DNA of 13,901 bases, taken from positions 1 through 13,901 of the forward strand of contig JAUUYI010000021.1 of NCBI GenBank assembly GCA_030590525.1. The letters run 5' to 3'. The notes under the pieces are model-generated. The model searched no databases. It was not told where the DNA came from and worked only from the letters and a program-made list of their open reading frames with translations. The position numbers and the translations under genes were made by a program. This document shows positions 6,062-13,880 of the stretch, one piece after another. This stretch comes from Sedimenticola sp. (lineage in GTDB: Bacteria; Pseudomonadota; Gammaproteobacteria; Chromatiales; Chromatiaceae). Position 1 is the stretch's first letter. The number at the start of each line of letters is the position of its first letter.

Positions 6062-9000
6062 CTACTCCAGCTCGATGGTATAGACCACTTCCGCCCCGCT
6101 CTTTTCTGCACTGCTGATGGATTCGATACTCCACCGGCGGCTCAGGCGATAGCGGCCGACAAACTCTTTCTGGTCGGTTTCCATGCTGGTTCTGGTCCCC
6201 ACTGAAAACCTGTCAGTCAAATTGGCGCCAAAATAGGCCCGGGTGGTGGAAGCACTGCCCTCACCCTTGAGATGGCCGGTCAGCAGCAGACTGAGGGCAT
6301 CCTCCTCAGTCATGTTCGGATCCGAGGAATAGCCAATGAACTTCGATTTTTTTGCGCTCCCGGTGACCCTTACGCCTACGGTCATGTCATCGATATAGCG
6401 GCTTGCCTTGATATCGAACCCCGGGTTGCTCAAGGGACCACCGGCGTAAAAGAGCCGTCCCCGCTCGATATTGAGCTCCTGTCCCAGTGCGCGAAACGAA
6501 CCCTGAATGATGACCAGCTCACCATTACCGACCAGAAGTCGCCCCGGCTTGCTGGAGACGGTCAGCCTGCCACCAAGATCTGCATTCAGACCAAAACCAC
6601 GGAAGTGGACCTTTTTCCCCAGTTCCACTGTAACCCGGGCATGGATGGGAAGCCCACTGCCGCCCGTAGCCCCCGCCTCATCCGCAGTGATAATGACCAC
6701 ATCGGGCGAGAGCTTACGGGCACTGCCGGGGATACTATCGAGTATCAACCGGGCCTCGGGTAGCCGCAGCGTCCCGGTCACCTCCACGCCTTTACTACCA
6801 TGCTCAACTCGAATGTCCGGCGACACCAGGAGCTGAATATTGGCCAGATCGACGGCCTGAAAGCGTTCTCCGCGAATACTCAGGGATGCAGGCCAACCCT
6901 GCTGACGCTCCAGACTCAGGTAGCCATCGATCTGTAGCCGCCCGGGGCCGGAACTCAGGCCGCCACTGATCTGCAGCCGCTCGCTGCCGTTACCGGTGAG
7001 GTGTAACTCGATGTCTTGAAGTGTGATCCCGGTGAGCGGAAGCTGCGCCTTTTCCATCTCCAGATCTATGCTGCCCTTTACTACCGGTGCACCGACCACA
7101 CCACCGAGGGTCAACCGGCCATCGATGGTGCCCTGGGTCTCCTGTAGCTCTGGCACTAAAGCGGATAACAGGCCCAGCTGCTTGATCTGAAACCTGACGG
7201 CCCCTTGCAGGGGTGCCCGGATCGGGGTCTGCTCCAGGGGCTGGCGAGGAATATCCAGCTCCCCGGATGCGCCGCTGTCACCCACGGCCAGTTCCCAACG
7301 GGCGGTCAACCGCTCCCGGCCCAGCTCTGCATCGACCCGCCCACCACGATACTGCAGGTGGATCAGATGACCACTATCGACCTGATAGCTCAGTTCTCCT
7401 GGCCGCAGGACGACGCTAAGCCTGGCCGTCGGCCGTGGGGCCAGATCTACATCCAGGTCTGCCTCCACCATCCCCTCCAGCTGCGTAATCTCCTTGGGTA
7501 ACAGGGGGCGCAGCTGCTCCAGGGAGAGGCCGCGCAGAGTTGTTGAAGCGTGCCCGGAGGAGGGCGCCCATACCACCTCTGAGCAGACAGCGGCATCACC
7601 CTGCTGCAGACACAGGGGGGCCAACTTCAGTGCCTCCGCAGCGATGCCCAGGGCAGCCGGACGCTCCAATCTCCAGGCCCCGAAATCCCGCCCCTCCAGA
7701 TCCAGCTGCTGGATATTTCCCTGCCAGCGGTTGCGGGTCTGCTGGAATGCCCCCTGAGCCGCCAGTTCCAGGTGGCCTCGGGCATGCTCGATATCAATCC
7801 GGATACGGTGCTTCTCCAGAGGGCCGGTGAGTACCAGAGAAGCGGCATCGATCTGCTGGCCGGCCGCCTCCAGGCCCTGTGCCTCGACCACGATTCGGGA
7901 CTCCATCTGCGGCTCAGGGGCAAGGGCGAGATCCATCTTTAGACGCTGGAAACTCAACGTGTGGTACGCCACTGCCTCCCCCTCCAGGATACCCACGATC
8001 TCAGGCATCTGTCCGCTGCCTGCGAGCCTGCCCTTACCCTGGAGCCGCCCCCTCCCACCGGGCACCAGCTCGGCCAGCTTAGGAAAATCGAACGCCCACT
8101 CCAGGTCCCTGTGTGGGGCCAGCATACCGTTGGCCTGCAGCCAGGCGCTGCCACTGTGCAGCTCGGCCTGTTCGACACGCATGCGGGAACCCTCCATTAC
8201 AAACCCGCCTTTCCCATGAACCGGGTAGCCCCGCAGTCGGCCTTCCAGCTTTCCCAAGGCCAGGCGAATCCAGGGGCGCCCCTCCCGCTCCCGGCCACTG
8301 GCACTGAGTTGCAGATCCAGCTGCCCCGGCCACTCCGACCACGACCGGCTCGGGTCGAGGCCAACGGCATCCAGGTTCAGCTGCCACGCCAGGGCAGGGG
8401 CCCAGGCCACGCTGGCATCGGCCTTCAATCTGCCCCCCAGGGTCTCCCCCTCTATTCGGGTGAGCATCACCTGCTGCGCTCCCCCGTACCCGAAGATGGA
8501 CCAGTTGCCAGCCGGAATCTCCGCGCCTGTCAGCTCCCCCTGCAACTCAAACTCATAGTTTTCAGGATCGCCCGAGGCAACCAGACGACCGTTTCCGCTG
8601 AGTATCCTGGAGGGGCCGGTGAGTGGCCACTGCAGGTTTTGCCACCCCCCTTTGGCCTCGAACTCCAGGCTGTCGAACAGCAGCGATGTAGTCAGTTGCA
8701 CCGATGCCCCGGTTGTTGCGTCCGAGAGGGCGCCCGCATCCACCGCATGCACACCGATCGTGCCATCGGCCCGTTCCAGATCACCCTTGGCCGCAATCTG
8801 CCAGACCAGATCCGATGGTAGCTCCTCACCCATGAGTCTGGCGGGTAGTTTGTCGACAACCAGCTCTGCCTGCCAGCCCAAGCGGTCAAAGGGTTGCTCG
8901 ATCCTGCTTTTCAGTCTCGCCCCGTATGCGCCCCCCATCTCCAGTTCGACAACCAATTGCTGCAGATCTCCCGAGAGGCGCCCATGCACCGCCATCCGGG

Positions 9001-9625
9001 GTAGCTCACCCGGTTCAAACTCCAGCGCCATATTCATCTCCAGCGGATAAGCACCCACGGGTGTCAGCTGCCCGTCCATCTCCAGGAGCATCTCCTGCCG
9101 CTTCAGCGACAGCTGCTCCAGGGTGATGCCGGAGGTGTTCCAGCGGGCTTTGAGCAGGAGCTGCTGCAGCGAAACAGGCGCAGCGCCGGGTGCGGTGATC
9201 AGGCTTACATCCTGGACCCGGGCCTGCTCCAGCAGAAACTCCAGGGGAGGGACCAGATCCTGTGGTTTCGGCGCCGGGGTGGTATCCGCCTGCAACATTT
9301 CGTAACGGACGCGGGATAATTCCAGGGATGTGATGTGCAGAATACCCTGCCACAATGCCTCAGGCCGCCAGCGTAGATAGAGCTCGCCGATCTCCAGCCG
9401 CTCTGTTGAGTCCCGGTAGCTCAACCCGAACAGGTGCAGTTCACCGAACAGCCCCCCCTCCACCCGTTCGATCCGCAGCTCACCCGGCAGCAATGCCAGC
9501 AGAGATGGCTGCTGCAGCAGCCAGTTCAATCCACTGGCATTGCCCAGCAGCAGAGTGGTAGCACCTCCGAGGCTCAGGAGAAACAGTAACAGGCCGATGA
9601 GCAGACGCCTCACGAGTTTGCTCAC
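6062..9625 (-). CDS. tamB: Translocation and assembly module inner-membrane subunit TamB
   Basis: TamB is a very long periplasm-spanning beta-structured protein anchored in the inner membrane. It works with TamA in outer-membrane protein assembly and, as an AsmA-like bridge protein, in phospholipid movement to the outer membrane. From the GTG at 9625 it has 1187 residues, near the size of E. coli TamB. Residues 8-28 form the signal anchor after basic VSKLVRR. The body is a long run of beta repeats. The C-terminal TamB (DUF490) domain shows GNGELVIIQGSFRALGQELN and NPGFDIKASR near residues 1030-1075 and ends in the barrel-like YTIELE. Start choice: GTG overlaps the tamA stop as GTGA; a longer frame to 9658 would begin with MAPPCGF and place AGGAG directly against the start, which is less likely. 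It is last in yaaA-tamA-tamB. Confidence 0.92.
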   Translation of the reverse strand: MSKLVRRLLIGLLLFLLSLGGATTLLLGNASGLNWLLQQPSLLALLPGELRIERVEGGLFGELHLFGLSYRDSTERLEIGELYLRWRPEALWQGILHITSLELSRVRYEMLQADTTPAPKPQDLVPPLEFLLEQARVQDVSLITAPGAAPVSLQQLLLKARWNTSGITLEQLSLKRQEMLLEMDGQLTPVGAYPLEMNMALEFEPGELPRMAVHGRLSGDLQQLVVELEMGGAYGARLKSRIEQPFDRLGWQAELVVDKLPARLMGEELPSDLVWQIAAKGDLERADGTIGVHAVDAGALSDATTGASVQLTTSLLFDSLEFEAKGGWQNLQWPLTGPSRILSGNGRLVASGDPENYEFELQGELTGAEIPAGNWSIFGYGGAQQVMLTRIEGETLGGRLKADASVAWAPALAWQLNLDAVGLDPSRSWSEWPGQLDLQLSASGREREGRPWIRLALGKLEGRLRGYPVHGKGGFVMEGSRMRVEQAELHSGSAWLQANGMLAPHRDLEWAFDFPKLAELVPGGRGRLQGKGRLAGSGQMPEIVGILEGEAVAYHTLSFQRLKMDLALAPEPQMESRIVVEAQGLEAAGQQIDAASLVLTGPLEKHRIRIDIEHARGHLELAAQGAFQQTRNRWQGNIQQLDLEGRDFGAWRLERPAALGIAAEALKLAPLCLQQGDAAVCSEVVWAPSSGHASTTLRGLSLEQLRPLLPKEITQLEGMVEADLDVDLAPRPTARLSVVLRPGELSYQVDSGHLIHLQYRGGRVDAELGRERLTARWELAVGDSGASGELDIPRQPLEQTPIRAPLQGAVRFQIKQLGLLSALVPELQETQGTIDGRLTLGGVVGAPVVKGSIDLEMEKAQLPLTGITLQDIELHLTGNGSERLQISGGLSSGPGRLQIDGYLSLERQQGWPASLSIRGERFQAVDLANIQLLVSPDIRVEHGSKGVEVTGTLRLPEARLILDSIPGSARKLSPDVVIITADEAGATGGSGLPIHARVTVELGKKVHFRGFGLNADLGGRLTVSSKPGRLLVGNGELVIIQGSFRALGQELNIERGRLFYAGGPLSNPGFDIKASRYIDDMTVGVRVTGSAKKSKFIGYSSDPNMTEEDALSLLLTGHLKGEGSASTTRAYFGANLTDRFSVGTRTSMETDQKEFVGRYRLSRRWSIESISSAEKSGAEVVYTIELE

Positions 9626-11397
9626 AATACCGTTCCGAAACCCACATGGAGGCGCCACTCCTCGAATCGCGGGCTATCGTCCCGTCGATTCAGCGGCCAG
9701 GCGACATCGACCCGCACACTTCCGAAAGGGGAGAGCCAACGCACGCCAACCCCGCTCCCATAGTAAATCTTATCCACGGTTGAATTAAAGGCGTTGCCGG
9801 CATCCACAAACACCGCGACCACCCAGTCGTCCAATACCCGATGGTCGTATTGCAGGCTGGCGGTCGCCACATTCCTGCCGCCTACCACCTCTTTATCCTT
9901 GCCTTTGGGCCCCAGCGTCTTATAGGCGTAACCGCGAATACTCTCGTCACCACCCGTAAAGAAGCGCAGCGTCGACGGGTAGAGGCCGAAATTCTCGACC
10001 GTTGCCAGCCCCAACTCCCCACGCAGATTGAGACGGCCCCGTTCACCCAGCGGAATCAGGTGCTTGGCCTTGAACAGCCCACGCAGATAGGCGGTATCGG
10101 AGATCATGCCCGTGCTGCCCTTGATCTGCATGTACCAGTAGCTGCCCTTGGCAGGGAAACGGGAATCATCACTCCGGGTACGCTCCAGGCTGCTGCCGAG
10201 GCTCAACAGCAGGGTACGCTTCTTCGGGTCTGTGCCGGCGGCGAAGCGCTCATACAAAAACTCCGAAAACAGGCGTGATGACCAGGTCCGCCAACGAAAC
10301 AGGTAACCTCCGGTCAACTCCGCACTGTTGGATTTCGAAGTCTTGGTATCCTCGTGTCTGAGCCGACCGGTAAAGACCACTCTATCGGTGCGGGGATCGT
10401 TGACCGGGATCCAGTAGCCGTATCTCAGAACACTCTCGACCTGAGAAACCTTGAGCAGGCTCTCCGACTGGTGGCCATGACGGTTGATCAGGCGGTTCTT
10501 CCAGCGTATCGAGGCATTCACGCCAATATCGGTATCGTAGCCCAGCCCGAATGCAAGCCGATGCCGTTTCGCCGGCATCATTTCCACATCCACTGGCACC
10601 CGGTCGCCTTCTCTCTGGTCGAACCGGGGTCGCACATCCACCAGTGAAAAATAGTCGGTTACCACGAATGCCTGCTGCAGTGACAGCAGTATATCCTGGG
10701 AATAGCGGACACCGGGCTCTATCCGCACATAACGCCTCGCCAGCTCCGGATCGAGGATATCCTGGTGCAGGCGAACCTCTCCCAGCCGGAAGCGCTCCCC
10801 GGTATCGATGTGGAGGTGTATGGAGGCCTGGCCCCGCTCCGGGTCCACTCGGATCTGGTGGGTCGTCACCTGGGTCCGGGGATACCCCAGGGTATCGGCC
10901 AGTGACAGAATTTTCTCCTTTCCCTCCTCATAGGCGGCACTCTCCAGGACATCACCTTCGCGCAAGGGAAACTCCGTCATGGCGGCCTGCAGTTGCGGCT
11001 CCCGGCTCCCCTCACCGACCAGTTTCAGGTCCAGTTCCACCACATGCACCTGAGGCCCCGGATCCACGCTGTACTGCGCTACCCAGCCCGCATTGGCGCG
11101 CTGCAGTTCTCCATCTACCCTGGCCCGAAAATAACCGAAAGGTTGCAGCGCCCTAGTAATCTCGCGCTTTCCCGCCTTGTACAGGTAACGCAACTGCATC
11201 TCAGTCAGTTTCGGATCCCGTTTTCTTTCCTCCAGCTCCAGATAGGCCTTCGCATTGTCCAGCAGTTCGCCATCGATGCCATCGATCCGGATCTCCACAT
11301 CAACCGCGGCGTATGCCGCTGCAGACCAGCAAAGATGCAGCAGCAAAAGCAGGCGGAGCGCCCGGTTACCGGCCAGCCGGAGAATCTGCCACTCCAT
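9622..11397 (-). CDS. tamA: Translocation and assembly module outer-membrane subunit TamA (Omp85 family)
   Basis: TamA is an outer-membrane beta-barrel of the Omp85/BamA superfamily that partners with TamB. The 591-residue protein has a signal peptide with a hydrophobic core at about 13-25 and likely cleavage after AYA near residue 30. POTRA repeats fill roughly 32-275, with GYFRARVDGEL and DTGERFRLGEVRL typical of POTRA strands. The C-terminal barrel carries the loop-6 signature RFFTGGDESIRGYAY (Arg488-Gly-Tyr), the family's conserved RGF/RGY element, and ends in DVAWPLNRRDDSPRFEEW and HVGFGTVL. The ATG follows the yaaA stop with no gap (TGA then ATG) and has no visible Shine-Dalgarno, so it probably depends on translation of yaaA. 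There is a 4-nt overlap with tamB. Confidence 0.95.
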   Translation of the reverse strand: MEWQILRLAGNRALRLLLLLHLCWSAAAYAAVDVEIRIDGIDGELLDNAKAYLELEERKRDPKLTEMQLRYLYKAGKREITRALQPFGYFRARVDGELQRANAGWVAQYSVDPGPQVHVVELDLKLVGEGSREPQLQAAMTEFPLREGDVLESAAYEEGKEKILSLADTLGYPRTQVTTHQIRVDPERGQASIHLHIDTGERFRLGEVRLHQDILDPELARRYVRIEPGVRYSQDILLSLQQAFVVTDYFSLVDVRPRFDQREGDRVPVDVEMMPAKRHRLAFGLGYDTDIGVNASIRWKNRLINRHGHQSESLLKVSQVESVLRYGYWIPVNDPRTDRVVFTGRLRHEDTKTSKSNSAELTGGYLFRWRTWSSRLFSEFLYERFAAGTDPKKRTLLLSLGSSLERTRSDDSRFPAKGSYWYMQIKGSTGMISDTAYLRGLFKAKHLIPLGERGRLNLRGELGLATVENFGLYPSTLRFFTGGDESIRGYAYKTLGPKGKDKEVVGGRNVATASLQYDHRVLDDWVVAVFVDAGNAFNSTVDKIYYGSGVGVRWLSPFGSVRVDVAWPLNRRDDSPRFEEWRLHVGFGTVL

Positions 11398-12171
11398 TCA
11401 AGGCTGGGGGCGGGTGAAGGTCCACTGCTTCTGGTCCGAATCTGCGGCAGAAAACCGATAACCTTCCCGATCGAACTGCTGGAGATCCTCGGGTTCCTCG
11501 AGCCGGTTACGAATAATAAAGTCCGTCATCATGCCCCGGGCTCGTTTGGCAAATACGGCGATAACCCTGGCTTTGCCTCCCTTCACCTCCTTGAAATTGA
11601 CCTGTAGCAGGCGACCCTTCAGCTGCCGTGGCTTGACCGCCTTGAAGTATTCGTTCGACGCCAGATTTATCAGCACCGGCTCTTTCTGCCGCTCGAGTTC
11701 ATCATTGAGACAGTGGGTAATCCGTTCGCCCCAGAACTGGTACAAATTATCTCCCCGGGGGGTCGGTAGCCTCGTTTTCATCTCCAGCCGGTAGGGCTGT
11801 ATCAGATCCAGCGGGCGTAGACATCCATACAGGCCGGAAAGAATACGTAAATGATCCTGGGCAAACTTCAGATCCGCGGCCGAATAGTCCACGACCGGGA
11901 TACCTCTGTATACATCACCCTTGAACGCAAACAGAGCGGGCCGCGCATTCTCTCGGGTAAAAGGGGTTGAGAATTGTTGATACCGCTCTACGTTCAGGTT
12001 GGCGATGTTTTCACTCACCTCCATCAACCGGCCAACCTGTTCACTGCTGTACTTTCTCAGCTCTTCGATGAGTAACAATGAATCAGCCAGCATACCCGGC
12101 GAACTCGCCTTCGGAGGCACTGCATCTGACTCAAAATCCTGGCCCTTTGAGGGAGACAAAGTGATAATCAT
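11398..12171 (-). CDS. yaaA: Peroxide stress protein YaaA (DUF328/UPF0246)
   Basis: YaaA is a cytoplasmic protein that in E. coli limits free intracellular iron during hydrogen peroxide stress and binds DNA. The 257-residue length fits. Family landmarks are IITLSPSKGQDFES (2-15), FKGDVYRG (83-90), LSGLYGCLRPLDLIQPYRLE (111-130), NLYQFWGERI (142-151), INLASNEYFKAVK (168-180) and a C-terminal KRARGMMTDFIIRNRL. The ATG at 12171 is preceded by AGGG with 6-nt spacing. It sits directly before tamA with no intergenic base, so it heads a yaaA-tamA-tamB unit. No peroxide-regulator site was recognised upstream. The functional link between yaaA and the Tam system is unclear and may be only positional. 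Confidence 0.94.
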   Translation of the reverse strand: MIITLSPSKGQDFESDAVPPKASSPGMLADSLLLIEELRKYSSEQVGRLMEVSENIANLNVERYQQFSTPFTRENARPALFAFKGDVYRGIPVVDYSAADLKFAQDHLRILSGLYGCLRPLDLIQPYRLEMKTRLPTPRGDNLYQFWGERITHCLNDELERQKEPVLINLASNEYFKAVKPRQLKGRLLQVNFKEVKGGKARVIAVFAKRARGMMTDFIIRNRLEEPEDLQQFDREGYRFSAADSDQKQWTFTRPQP

Positions 12172-12210
12172 ATTAATCCCTGACCTTCGGTAACACTCAT
12201 TGAGGCCGTG

Positions 12211-12486
12211 TCATATCTCGGGCTTTTCGCGCTGAATACGCTGCAGGCGCAACTTCAATCCAACACCAAGCACCATCATGCCACCGATGATGGAAAGGAG
12301 AATGAAGTTGGCCTTTCCAGTCAATATAACGAGCACCACCTGAAACCCGGCGCTGGCCCAGAAAAAGAGAACCGCCACCACCCACATCGTCCTGATCTTT
12401 GCCTGTTCCTTCTCCCATGCCGCAACCCGCCCGGCCAGGCCGGTTGACTTGCGCTCGCTCTCCTTGCGCAGGCTACTGGCGCTCAA
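12211..12486 (-). CDS. Small two-helix membrane protein of unknown function
   Basis: The family was not recognised. The 91-residue product has a charged N-terminal part (KESERK, EKEQAK) followed by two hydrophobic segments, about 34-56 (MWVVAVLFFWASAGFQVVLV core) and 60-81 (NFILLSIIGGMMVLGVGL core), and a basic tail RLQRIQREKPEI. The positively charged ends suggest both termini are cytoplasmic with a short loop. The start is a TTG at 12486; GGTGGGG lies about 5 nt upstream, and there is no ATG or GTG before residue 34. The TTG overlaps the TGA of an upstream short frame. It lies 39 nt before yaaA on the same strand and may be cotranscribed with it. The membrane topology makes it a credible gene despite the weak start. 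Confidence 0.6.
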   Translation of the reverse strand: MSASSLRKESERKSTGLAGRVAAWEKEQAKIRTMWVVAVLFFWASAGFQVVLVILTGKANFILLSIIGGMMVLGVGLKLRLQRIQREKPEI

Positions 12487-12665
12487 TTCAGCCCCACCAT
12501 CTGATGCAGCTGCGGTACCGCTTCGCCCGCCAGGCCAGTGCGCTGAGTCCGTCGCCCCATCCCCGGCGGCCCCACAGCATTTTCAACCCGCGTGCATCCG
12601 GCCCGAGAAAGGCCTCCCTGCATCGATGTGCCCATCAAATCGCTCAAACCTGCCATCTCTGTCAT
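12483..12665 (-). pseudogene. Short or decayed reading frame, possibly a DUF533-like N-terminus
   Basis: An ATG at 12665 opens 60 codons ending in a TGA that overlaps the TTG start of the next gene. The first half (MAGLSDLMGTSMQGGLSRAG, then TRVENAVG) resembles the opening of DUF533/TerB-like proteins, which begin with a short amphipathic LLGSxMQ-GLS segment before a glycine-rich linker. The second half (GMGRRTQRTGLAGEAVPQLH) shows no domain and the large C-terminal DUF533 domain is missing. It could be a truncated remnant, a small leader for the downstream gene, or non-coding. The resemblance is by eye only. Confidence 0.25.
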
Positions 12666-12747
12666 TCTCCAGTACATAACGGTTACCAATAAATTCTGCC
12701 CCGATCCTGCGGATCCTGCAGACTATATACCTCGGTTCATAAGTACC

Positions 12748-12912
12748 CGGTTAGCCTCAATGCCATTAACTTAACGCCGACGGATCACCCGGTAGGGTGG
12801 GCACGTTGTTTGTGCCCACCAAAATGCTTGAGTCATGCGCGGAAACGGTGGGCACACAAACCGAGCCCACCCTACACTAATTTCCTAAAGTTAATGGCAT
12901 TGCGGTTAACCT
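12748..12912. mobile_element. 145-bp MITE with IS4-like inverted ends, flanked by 10-bp near-direct repeats
   Basis: The element proper spans 12758-12902. Its ends are perfect 15-bp inverted repeats, CAATGCCATTAACTT (12758-12772) and its complement (12888-12902). These resemble IS4 termini (AATGCC...TTAA) as I recall them. The flanks are CGGTTAGCCT (12748-12757) and CGGTTAACCT (12903-12912), 9 of 10 identical, a plausible target duplication of the size IS4 relatives make. There is no room for a transposase, so mobilisation would be in trans. The interior holds an 84-bp palindrome. Confidence 0.7.
12792..12875. repeat. 84-bp inner palindrome (GTAGGGTGGGCAC family)
   Basis: GTAGGGTGGGC (12792-12802) pairs with GCCCACCCTAC (12865-12875). 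Each half can also fold on itself, e.g. GGTGGGCAC (12796-12804) with GTGCCCACC (12812-12820), and GTGCCCACC also pairs with GGTGGGCAC at 12847-12855. Repeats that start and end with GTAGGGTGGGCAC/GTGCCCACCCTAC are common between genes in gammaproteobacteria (recalled). Here the palindrome lies inside the larger inverted-end element. Confidence 0.8.
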
Positions 12913-12936
12913 CGTAGCTCTTGGCGGGATTAACCG
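12903..12936 (-). terminator. Candidate hairpin after the solute-binding protein gene, split by the MITE
   Basis: CGGTTAA (12903-12909) and TTAACCG (12930-12936) form a 7-bp stem with a 20-nt loop, starting 17 bp after the stop codon of the minus-strand solute-binding protein gene. If the MITE and one flank copy are removed, the left-flank C at 12747 joins and the stem becomes the perfect 8-bp CCGGTTAA/TTAACCGG. No T-run follows, so terminator function is tentative. Confidence 0.35.
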
Positions 12937-12953
12937 GATGCTTACATCTTATT

Positions 12954-13814
12954 CTATTCAGGCGTCGAATTCAGGGTGTACAACGCCTGGAGCAAGGAGG
13001 GGATCTTGCTGGTAAATTTACCAAACCACTTTGTATAGAGAGGCGTTATTTGCCCACTTCGGTTGAGGCGCGAAAGGACTCGATCGGCGATCAGCCGGAA
13101 ATCCGAATCATTTCGCCTTACACCCAGAGCGAAAGGTTCAAAGGAGAATACATCATCGGAGATGGAAAAGTTTTCCGGGCCATCGTGGGTAAGGGCAAGG
13201 CCAATCAACACAACCTGGTCTGAAGCGAAGGCGTCTACATTCCCCGACACCAGGGCCTTCATTCCCTCCGATGCGGAATCCACCGGCATGACGGCGGCCG
13301 TACTGGCGGCATCTTTCAATACCTTGTTCAGATGATCAATGGTCGTCGTCTCTTTCACGACCGCCACTTTCTTTCCCTGCAGGTCCCAGATACCGCTGAT
13401 ATCGGACTCCTCGAGACTGAGCAGTGACGCCCCGCTGACGAAGGTGAGCTGAGTAAAATCGACCAGCTTGGAACGGGAGAGGGTTCGGGTCGTCGCACCG
13501 CACAGAATATCGATTTTATTGTCCGCAAGCGCCTGGAAACGATTGGCCGCAGTGACCGGGATGAACACAGTGGTGATTTTCGGATCGTTCAGGGTACGCT
13601 TAATCTCACTGACGATCCGGGTGCAGAGATCAATCGAATAGCCTACCGGATTGCCCTCCTCATTCAGGGAGGACATTGGTGGTTCACTTTCGCGAAATCC
13701 GATGCGAATGGTACTTGTCTGCTTTATTTTTTCCAGCGTCATGCTCCCATCCGCCATGCCAGGCCGGAGCGCCATGATGCCAATCAAAACCATGAATATA
13801 ACTGCATGCTTCAT
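12954..13814 (-). CDS. Secreted family-3 solute-binding protein (amino-acid ABC transporter type)
   Basis: A periplasmic receptor of the kind that hands amino acids to an ABC importer, closest in style to glutamate/aspartate GltI-type proteins. Residues 1-20 are a signal peptide (MKH, then VIFMVLIGIMAL) with likely cleavage near GMA-DG. The mature part shows IRIGFRESEPPMSS (36-49), NPVGYSIDLCTRI (55-67), the ligand-pocket segment IDILCGATTRTLSRSKLVDF (101-120), WDLQGKKVAVVKETTT (143-158), DAFASDQV (194-201) and the C-terminal LYTKWFGK (259-266). The 286-residue length is normal. The start at 13814 has AGGAG 7 nt upstream; a longer frame to 13874 reads into repeats. No permease or ATPase gene is in the window, so it may be an orphan receptor. 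Substrate specificity cannot be read with confidence. Confidence 0.88.
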   Translation of the reverse strand: MKHAVIFMVLIGIMALRPGMADGSMTLEKIKQTSTIRIGFRESEPPMSSLNEEGNPVGYSIDLCTRIVSEIKRTLNDPKITTVFIPVTAANRFQALADNKIDILCGATTRTLSRSKLVDFTQLTFVSGASLLSLEESDISGIWDLQGKKVAVVKETTTIDHLNKVLKDAASTAAVMPVDSASEGMKALVSGNVDAFASDQVVLIGLALTHDGPENFSISDDVFSFEPFALGVRRNDSDFRLIADRVLSRLNRSGQITPLYTKWFGKFTSKIPSLLQALYTLNSTPE

Positions 13815-13830
13815 TATGAATCTCCTCGAA

Positions 13831-13860
13831 TAAGGGCCACGGAAATAATGATTTGTCCGT
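13831..13860. repeat. Small inverted repeat sharing TAAGGGCCACGG with the dut-algC element
   Basis: TAAGGGCCACGG (13831-13842) is identical to 1925-1936. As in the first copy, an A/T-rich stretch and CCGTA follow, and ACGGA (13839-13843) can pair with TCCGT (13856-13860). It sits just upstream of the ribosome site of the solute-binding protein gene. A 12-bp match alone can arise by chance in 14 kb; the shared layout is the better argument for a common element. Confidence 0.35.
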
Positions 13861-13880
13861 AGAGGCTCTTGCAAAACGCC

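Noticed and set aside
7961..8821. A 286-codon open frame antisense to tamB, plus several others of 90-200 codons on the same strand
   Set aside because: Gln/Pro/Arg-rich composition typical of the shadow of a GC-rich gene; no domain, no ribosome site, and tamB is unambiguous on the other strand.
9626..9658. Eleven-codon longer TamB beginning at a GTG at 9658
   Set aside because: AGGAG would touch the start codon, and the GTG at 9625 gives the usual GTGA overlap and a clean signal anchor.
13815..13874. Twenty-codon longer solute-binding protein
   Set aside because: It would put polar, repeat-derived sequence before a clear signal peptide; the ATG at 13814 has a good AGGAG.
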